Shown piece by piece: positions 57,752-64,000 of a stretch of DNA of 64,000 nt. The stretch spans positions 310,001-374,000 of the forward strand of contig PUQB01000078.1 in assembly GCA_003024785.1 (NCBI GenBank). The letters run 5' to 3'. The notes beneath the pieces were generated by a model, which was not told the origin of the DNA, did not search any database, and saw only the letters and a program-made list of their open reading frames with translations. This DNA comes from Selaginella tamariscina (Eukaryota > Streptophyta > Lycopodiopsida > Selaginellales > Selaginellaceae). Both the position numbers and the translations under genes were made by a program. Position 1 is the first letter of the stretch, and every line of letters starts with the position of its first letter.

Positions 57752-58514
57752 AACGGTGTATATTCTTTTTGTATACATATACTTAATGAATGGAAACAAT
57801 TATAAAAATTACTAGGTGAGTGTGAGTGAGCTTATCAACGGGTATAAAGAGTTTCATCTTCACCGTTTAAATTTTTAAGATTTATGTTAATAGATTTGAA
57901 TTTAAAATTCTGAAATTCTGAATCATATATAAGTATAAGAAAGAGATTAACAATATGCACAAAAGAAAGCTGTTTATAATACTATGTGAATTGGTGGTAA
58001 TAAAGTGTACTAATATATTATAAAGTCTTTAGAATATATCATCGTCATTATAATTATTATGTACAAATGTTAAATTTTTGTTACTTATTGTAATGGATTA
58101 CTATAATCATTTTAATTATATTTAAGAAATGCTATTCTAAATCTTTCTTACATTTTAATTACAGTCGATAATATTTTTATTATATTTTCATAAACACTAT
58201 TTCAAAATTCCTTTTTTACTTTTAATCATTTATCGTAAACCTAAAACTTTAAATATGATTACTAATTTAAATCCTCGTTCAATATATATTATATATACCA
58301 TAGTAAGGATAACCTTAACCCAAAACCTTAATTATGTTTTTTTAAAAATCAATTGGACAAACATAATTATTTATTTAAATCTTTATTCCATATATAGTGA
58401 ATTCACAATATATAAAATTCACCACACTTTTGCTTAAATTTACACTCTATCAACACGATTGCTTTCTCTTAAGGAGCACAAGTCAAGCTTGATTAATCAA
58501 GATTAAGAGGAAAT
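57752..58514. other. AT-rich DNA after the second PPR gene
   Basis: No gene seen. It should include the PPR 3' UTR. The 60-codon frame at 58255-58437 is composition-driven. Confidence 0.65.
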
Positions 58515-58780
58515 TACTTAGTGAATTAGTAATTAAATCACATTAATTAATAACATAGTGAACCGGTAATTATGCCTTGTAAATCACAATATTTACCTAG
58601 TGGATTAATAATCATATAATAAACCATGTTAATTGATTAATTAATTAATAATTATACTTGATAAACTTCATTTATTTAATGAAGTAATAATTTTGCTTGA
58701 TAAATCACACCATTTACTTAGTGAACAAGAAAATTATGTTTAATAAACATGTCATTTATTTATTCATCATTTAAATTATG
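58515..58780. repeat. Degenerate AT-rich tandem repeat, about 42-bp spacing
   Basis: TAGTGAA/TAGTGGA followed by TAATAATTAT-like and AAATCAC-like blocks recur near 58519, 58556, 58598 and 58718. Copies are strongly diverged, so unit limits are uncertain. Confidence 0.45.
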
Positions 58781-61120
58781 TAAAGACTCATGTTACATGT
58801 ACTTCACGAATTGTCTAAAAAGTTTTCTATTTAAAATTTTTTAGGTCAAGATACTAATGTTTAATAACATAATTGATTTTGTATTAATTAGTTTAATTAA
58901 ATTAAAATAAATTTCTTATAACACCTGATCAAACCAAGATAAATGTAGAAGGTTATCACTATTTTAAACTATATGTGTCACTATTTTAAATTTTAAATTT
59001 TTTCATAGTATATACCATATTATCAACTTTATTAATTATTTTTTAAACGATTATACTTGATAATCAATAAAGAACATTCTTTATGCTCAAGAATATTATT
59101 GTTAATACTATATTAGACCATATTCGATTTATAAAACTTATTAATAGTAAAATAAAGAAATAATGTTATGAATCATTAAAATATATCGAAAAAATGATGA
59201 TGTTAATAATAAAATTACTTTGAAATAATGTAACAAGTACTACTTAAAAATAATTATACAACTAAGGAATATACATAAATATGGATTATTCAAATTAGGA
59301 ATTAATTATTTAAATTATATTACAATCTAATGTAACAATGATAATATTTTAAGCTAAGACTTAAATTTAACATTTCGATTCAATTATTTTTATCCATTTT
59401 ATTTATTTGTTTTCTCTTTATTTTGTTTATAAATAAATTATGATATTTTAATTTATATTTTGTTTTTAGGACATGACATTTTTATTTACTTGATTATAAA
59501 AACAAGAATAAACTATTTTAATTTCTCACATTCAACTTGCAAAAAAAATGTAAATGTAAATTGTTTTAACTTTTAAAACATAAGAGATCACAATTGTTTA
59601 TTATATATAACTTTTTTATAATAAAATACTTATATTTTAACATATGAACAATTACTTAATTATGTAAAAAAAAAAATCAAACATAATTTATAACATCATG
59701 ACAACATTATCAAATTAGATTTATCACTTATTATATAAATTTTAGAGTTATTTAATAATATTATTAGAATATCTTAGTTCAATCTACAATTAAATAAAAT
59801 GACATATTCACATTTGGTATTAATGAAATGGTCAATATAAAATATAAATTTAATATATTTATTAAAAATATAAACTGTTTTAATAGTATAGTTACTTACA
59901 ATGGTATGGAAAATACATTTATTTCATGAGATGAACCTTAATTATTTAACCTTCTTTAAATAATAAGTACAAATATAAGTATTAAAAGTCTTGATTAAAA
60001 AAGTATAATGATAATTTATAAACAAAACTTTTTATTAATGAACCTTATGTATTAAACTTATATACAAAGTCTTATTCAATATAAATATTTAAATCAAAAA
60101 AAGATAAGTGTACTCGATTATTTTAATTTCATTACTTAGATATTTGACGTTAAAAAAATACGAGTTTTAAAACACAACTATTGAATTAAATTAATAATTA
60201 AAACAAAAAATGAATTCATTCAACTTATCCAATATATATAATTTTTAATTCAAATACGCAATATTAATTTAGAAAACAAAAATTAATTAATTTTATTTAT
60301 ATCAAGTATGCAATGCTCTGGAATGGTACGAAAAAGTTTTATAAATCATGAAACAATGCGATACATTTTGATTAAATATTAAAGTTTTATCGATTATATT
60401 ATATTAATAAAATTTTAATAAATACTCCTCGATCCATCACTGGTGCAATTGATTTAATTCGAATTCGAAAGCAATTTAATATAAACTTTATGTATTAAAC
60501 TTATATGTATAATTTAAAAATATCTAATGAATATTAAGAACAAAGAAAAATATATGCATCTGTTAAGTAATCAAAAACACATTAGTGGAAATAATAATTG
60601 ATTAATAAGAAATTACTTCTCTAACCTTAATTAATAAGTAAATTAAAGAAACTATATATATACATGTGTTTATAAATATAGAAAATTATAAATCATAATA
60701 AAGTAATATATTAATTTTATAAATTAATTATAAATATTAAAAACTTGTGAAGATTACACATATACATTGAGTTCAAGTTTTAAATAAATCTGAATATATA
60801 TAGACACACACACACACACACGTATATAAGCATAAAATGCTTTCTACGGTGCATTGAGCGTGCTGCAAATATATAATTTACTACTTCATATACATATAGG
60901 TATATAACCATATATATATTATATATATATATATATATTATATATTTTTATAATAATAATAATATAAAGGATTTTATACTCTACTATGATATAATAAGGC
61001 TAGCCAAGCTTGTTAATATTTATTTTATGACCTTAGGGACATATTTAATATATTTTTAATTTTTTAAAACTAGGTCAATTTTAATTTTAAATAATTAACT
61101 TAAAAAAACAAAAATCATTT
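58781..61120. other. Very AT-rich intergenic DNA
   Basis: No open frame of note. It includes a (CA)n run at 60805-60820 and TA-rich tracts near 60910-60945. Nothing suggests a gene or transposon terminus. Confidence 0.7.
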
Positions 61121-61814
61121 TTAAGGGTAAAACATTCCAAATGGAATGCCGGTCCCCATTGCTCCTATTGGGTCCATATCTTGCCCTAATGCCTTCTTTA
61201 GCGAGTTTTCCACTTCCCTCATTGTTTTCAAAAACTCCTATATAATAAATAAGTTAAATAAATAAAACAATATATATAATATTAAAATGTTAAAATAAAC
61301 TTAACCATTTTAGTTACCTCTGCAACTTTCGCTCCAAATGTTTCAAACTCAGCACTTATAGCACGCATTGCTCGTATAGTTCCTTCAAGATCCGGAAGCC
61401 TTATAAAAGCAACGCATCTTCGAGATTCCAGGAATCTCGTATTCCCATCTCCATTATTTAGTTCAGTCCCATCTTCAAGTGACACCTTGCCAAGGTATAT
61501 CATTACTACGCTTGCCTGCATACACTACGTGTGTGTGTGCGTGCGCGTGTGTGTTATAAAATAACATATAATATTGTAGAATATTACTCGCCTGAAGTGT
61601 TCCTAACAGTCCTCCCTGTTGAAAGAAACGAGCGGTCTGGATTTGTTTGCTCCCGTTGATCGTGAAGTTGACGGGACACGTGTGCTCATCTCCTGTGTAC
61701 GATAGAGGGTTTGGTGTGAAAATTGCATTGTGTAATGCTGTGTATTTCTGATATTGGTGATCCATCTCTACCAAAATTTTAAAATAAATATTACTAATGT
61801 GTTATATTGCATAC

Positions 61815-61851
<37 letters not shown>

Positions 61852-62217
61852 ATATACTAAGAATGCAAGTAAGTACTTGATTGATATTGTACATATATTT
61901 AATAAAAAAAACTTGTTTTTAATGTATAAATTTATATACATAGACATATATGGAAAATTAAACTCACCTAGCAAGGATTGTGAGAGGATATGTTGTGTTT
62001 TCTGCGAGCTCCACAGAAGGAGGAAAATTGAAATAACCTTCGAAGTAGAAATCACAAGCATGAGATAGCAAGTAATACTTCTCCATTTGTGCGCATGTAG
62101 CATGAGATTGCTCGATACCGAAGAATATTATTAATATAACAGCAAAAATCTATTAAAAAAAAATAAAAACATAAATAAATTTAAGTTAAATACTGTATAT
62201 TTAACACTTACCACCAT
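61121..62217 (-). CDS. Predicted secreted protein of unknown function, 5 exons
   Basis: Proposed exons: 62217-62212 (only ATG GTG), 62149-61968, 61767-61592, 61515-61318, 61237-61121. The N-terminus reads MVIFAVILIIFFGIEQSHA, a signal peptide. Later parts include DEHTCPVNFTINGSKQ (two possible N-glycosylation sites), QQGGLLGTLQ joined to ASVVMIYLGKVSLEDG, and RFLESRRCVAFIRLPDLEGT; the tail has a helical segment VENSLKKALGQDMD and ends GMFYP. I do not recognise the family. Exons 3-5 are in phase; exon 2 (182 nt) is off by one, so it holds an indel or my junction is wrong. The exon 3 donor is GC (CAG|GCGAGT). A 15-bp inverted repeat lies 54 bp upstream of the start. Confidence 0.6.
61817..61850. 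repeat. (GT)n microsatellite in an intron
   Basis: About 17 GT units lie within the intron between exons 2 and 3 of the secreted-protein gene. Confidence 0.95.
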
Positions 62218-62270
62218 TTTCTCTATGAATATTGTTCACAATCTGTGTACATTGCTTCGCAAGGATGTGA

Positions 62271-62314
62271 AACTTGTGTCAAACTATGTGAAACTATGGA
62301 GTTTGACACAAGTT
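62271..62314. repeat. Perfect 15-bp inverted repeat upstream of the secreted-protein gene
   Basis: AACTTGTGTCAAACT (62271-62285) and AGTTTGACACAAGTT (62300-62314) are exact reverse complements around a 14-bp loop. Confidence 0.9.
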
Positions 62315-62842
62315 AGGGTGCACAAGCTTGTAGCTTGGTCATGATTTGTGATGATAAACACACGCAATGGATGTTGATGTGTAGAGCACACATAACGTAC
62401 ATGTTTTCTACTTGTTGGTTGAATGTGAAGCAGCATAATATTATATCATATATGTATATATTTAATAAGAGACTTATTTAATAATTTTTTTTATATATAT
62501 ATATATATATATTATATTATATATATAACATATCTAAACTCTAGAAGAAAATTTGGGGTGGGTAGGATGTAAAGTGGGCAGGAAACATGCAGAAGTTGCT
62601 GGGTTTCCTAAGATTCCGGATTTGGACTCCCTTTGCATGACTCCTTCTAGGATACTGTTTTAGCTAATCATTCATGTGTGTGTGCGTGCGTGCGTGCGTG
62701 CGTGTGTGTGTGTGTGAGAGAGAGACAAAGGAAGAACAACAATCAACACGCGCACACACACACGTAAACTTAAATGTAGATTAGGTTATGGCAGAAAAGG
62801 GTGTTAAGGGTAAAGGGTAAAGGGATTGCATTGTTTGTGGCT
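62315..62842. other. Divergent intergenic region, secreted protein / hydrolase
   Basis: It includes TA-rich (62485-62525) and GT/GC-repeat (62673-62720) tracts. No gene was seen; both flanking promoters must lie here. Confidence 0.5.
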
Positions 62843-63725
62843 ATGGCTTCCCTGCTTACTACTTTGAGTAGTTGGCTGCCTCGTGGCCAGTTAACAACAA
62901 GGAATATGCGGAGCAGAATTGCTGCTCTTTATGAGGATGATGTAATTTTTATTTTATTTTTTTAATTTTATTATAATTTTATTAAATTTGTTATACAGGA
63001 ATTTGCACCGGTTTCCAGAGGAGATGGCTTTTCCTTCTATGGTGGTAAGCGTGCGTGCGTGCGTGCGTGTGTGTGTGTGTATGATATGTTTGGCAGTGAT
63101 TATAGGGAAATACTCAGATGAGAGAGATAAAACAGATGACTGGTGGGATCGTGGTAACTTTGTAAGTATAGTTTAATATTTACATTAATCACATTCACGA
63201 TTATATGTAGATATATGCATACAATGGTGAAGGAGCTAATAAGAAGGTTAAGGACCCTTTGTTTGGCTTGAAACTTGGAGCACAATCTCAAGTTTCTGGT
63301 GATGCATTCAGGTGCATATACGTGTGCGTGTGCGTGTGTGTGTGTGAGAGAGAGAGAGAGATCACACTCACACACAACACACACACACACACATTACATT
63401 ACATTGTATGTATGCATTCATGAATATAATATATATATACATATACATATGTGTGTGTGTGTGTGTGTGTTACTTAAGTGGTGTTGAACAGCAAATCAGG
63501 TGGTTTTACGTGGAAGAGGGGGATAAAGAAAAGCCTTTGCTTTTGCTTCTGCATGGTTTAGGTTCTCAAGTGAGTTTAATTAATGTTAATTTACAATTTA
63601 ATACTTATGTCACAGCGCGACACACACACTTTGTACATAAAACAATTGCAGGCGTACTCTTTCAGAGACAGTATTCCAATACTTGCTTCACAATATCGTA
63701 CTGTAGCAGTTGACTGGTTAGGTAA

Positions 63726-63770
<45 letters not shown>

Positions 63771-64000
63771 GAACACACACACACACACGTGCACGCCCAT
63801 AATATATGTTTATGGTTTTGACATCCTCAGGATTTGGGTTTTCTGATAAGCCGCAAACTGGTTTATGGCTTTTCCTACACTGCTAAAGGTTTAAAAACAC
63901 ATATTATATTCATTATCATTTAAAATATTTAACAATTAATAAAGTATGTTCAGAATATGCAAGAGCATTAGATGCTTTGGTCACGGCATTTGCATCAACA
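62843..64000 (+). CDS. Alpha/beta hydrolase, plant chloroplast-like type, 3' end outside window
   Basis: Exons: 62843-62941, 62999-63044, 63106-63161, 63211-63311, 63500-63569, 63652-63721, 63831-63888, 63954 onward. The N-terminus is Ser/Thr/Arg-rich and may be a transit peptide. Then DPLFGLKLGAQSQVSGDAFR, WFYVEEGDKEKPLLLLLHG (strand 3 and oxyanion HG), SQAYSFRDSIPILAS, YRTVAVDWLGFGFSDKPQTG, and EYARALDALVTAF toward the nucleophile elbow, which is beyond the window. This layout resembles the Arabidopsis At1g52510/At4g12830 group. Substrate unknown. Exon 7 is 58 nt; 57 is required by phase. One extra T in GGTTTATGG breaks the literal frame before GFSYTAK. Confidence 0.85.

Overview
The window is nuclear DNA of a land plant. 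The evidence is spliceosomal GT-AG introns, two PLS-type pentatricopeptide-repeat (PPR) genes, a plastid-type Iojap/RsfS factor, a full-size plant ABCB transporter of the ABCB6/ABCB20 type, telo-box (AAACCCTAA) promoters, and two plant Ty3/gypsy retrotransposons. The PPR genes are built from long runs of WN..I..Y.QNG repeats and end without a DYW domain. Together with very AT-rich intergenic DNA and introns full of TG/CA/TA microsatellites, this suggests a non-flowering plant (lycophyte, fern or bryophyte). That placement is inference only.

Layout. 1-6600: 3' part of a decayed Ty3/gypsy element on + (protease, RT, RNase H, integrase, then an extra ~2.1 kb open region and a 548-bp 3' LTR). 6600-15280: gene-poor, AT-rich DNA with tandem repeats, small hairpins, a possible LTR remnant and one odd GC-rich ORF. 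15284-18960 (-): ROS3/NOL8-like RRM protein, 11 exons. 19497-21573 (+): GT90 glycosyltransferase, 7 exons. 23020-30705 (+): 20-exon gene for a signal-peptide, Ig-like-repeat, multi-pass membrane protein. 32121-35624 (+): GT14 glycosyltransferase, 5 exons. 37141-42120: Ty3/gypsy element on - with both LTRs. 42601-44383 (+): PPR gene. 44537-53042 (-): ABCB transporter, 21 exons. 54153-55388 (-) and 55454-57751 (+): RsfS and a second PPR gene, divergent across 65 bp. 57752-61120: AT-rich DNA. 61121-62217 (-): predicted secreted protein of unknown function. 62843-64000 (+): alpha/beta hydrolase running off the window.

These are independent plant genes, not an operon. Functional links are weak. 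RsfS and the PPR sharing a 65-bp promoter would both serve organelle gene expression. GT90, GT14, the Ig-like membrane protein and ABCB are secretory-pathway or membrane proteins.

Two patterns cut across genes. First, nearly every conserved gene carries small indels that break the frame, many in homopolymers, which looks more like assembly error than decay. Second, 5' leaders of three unrelated genes contain diverged tandem repeats, and many introns have GT-rich microsatellites just after the 5' splice site on the sense strand. Exon boundaries were placed by hand from splice consensus, phase and remembered family features, with no alignment run.
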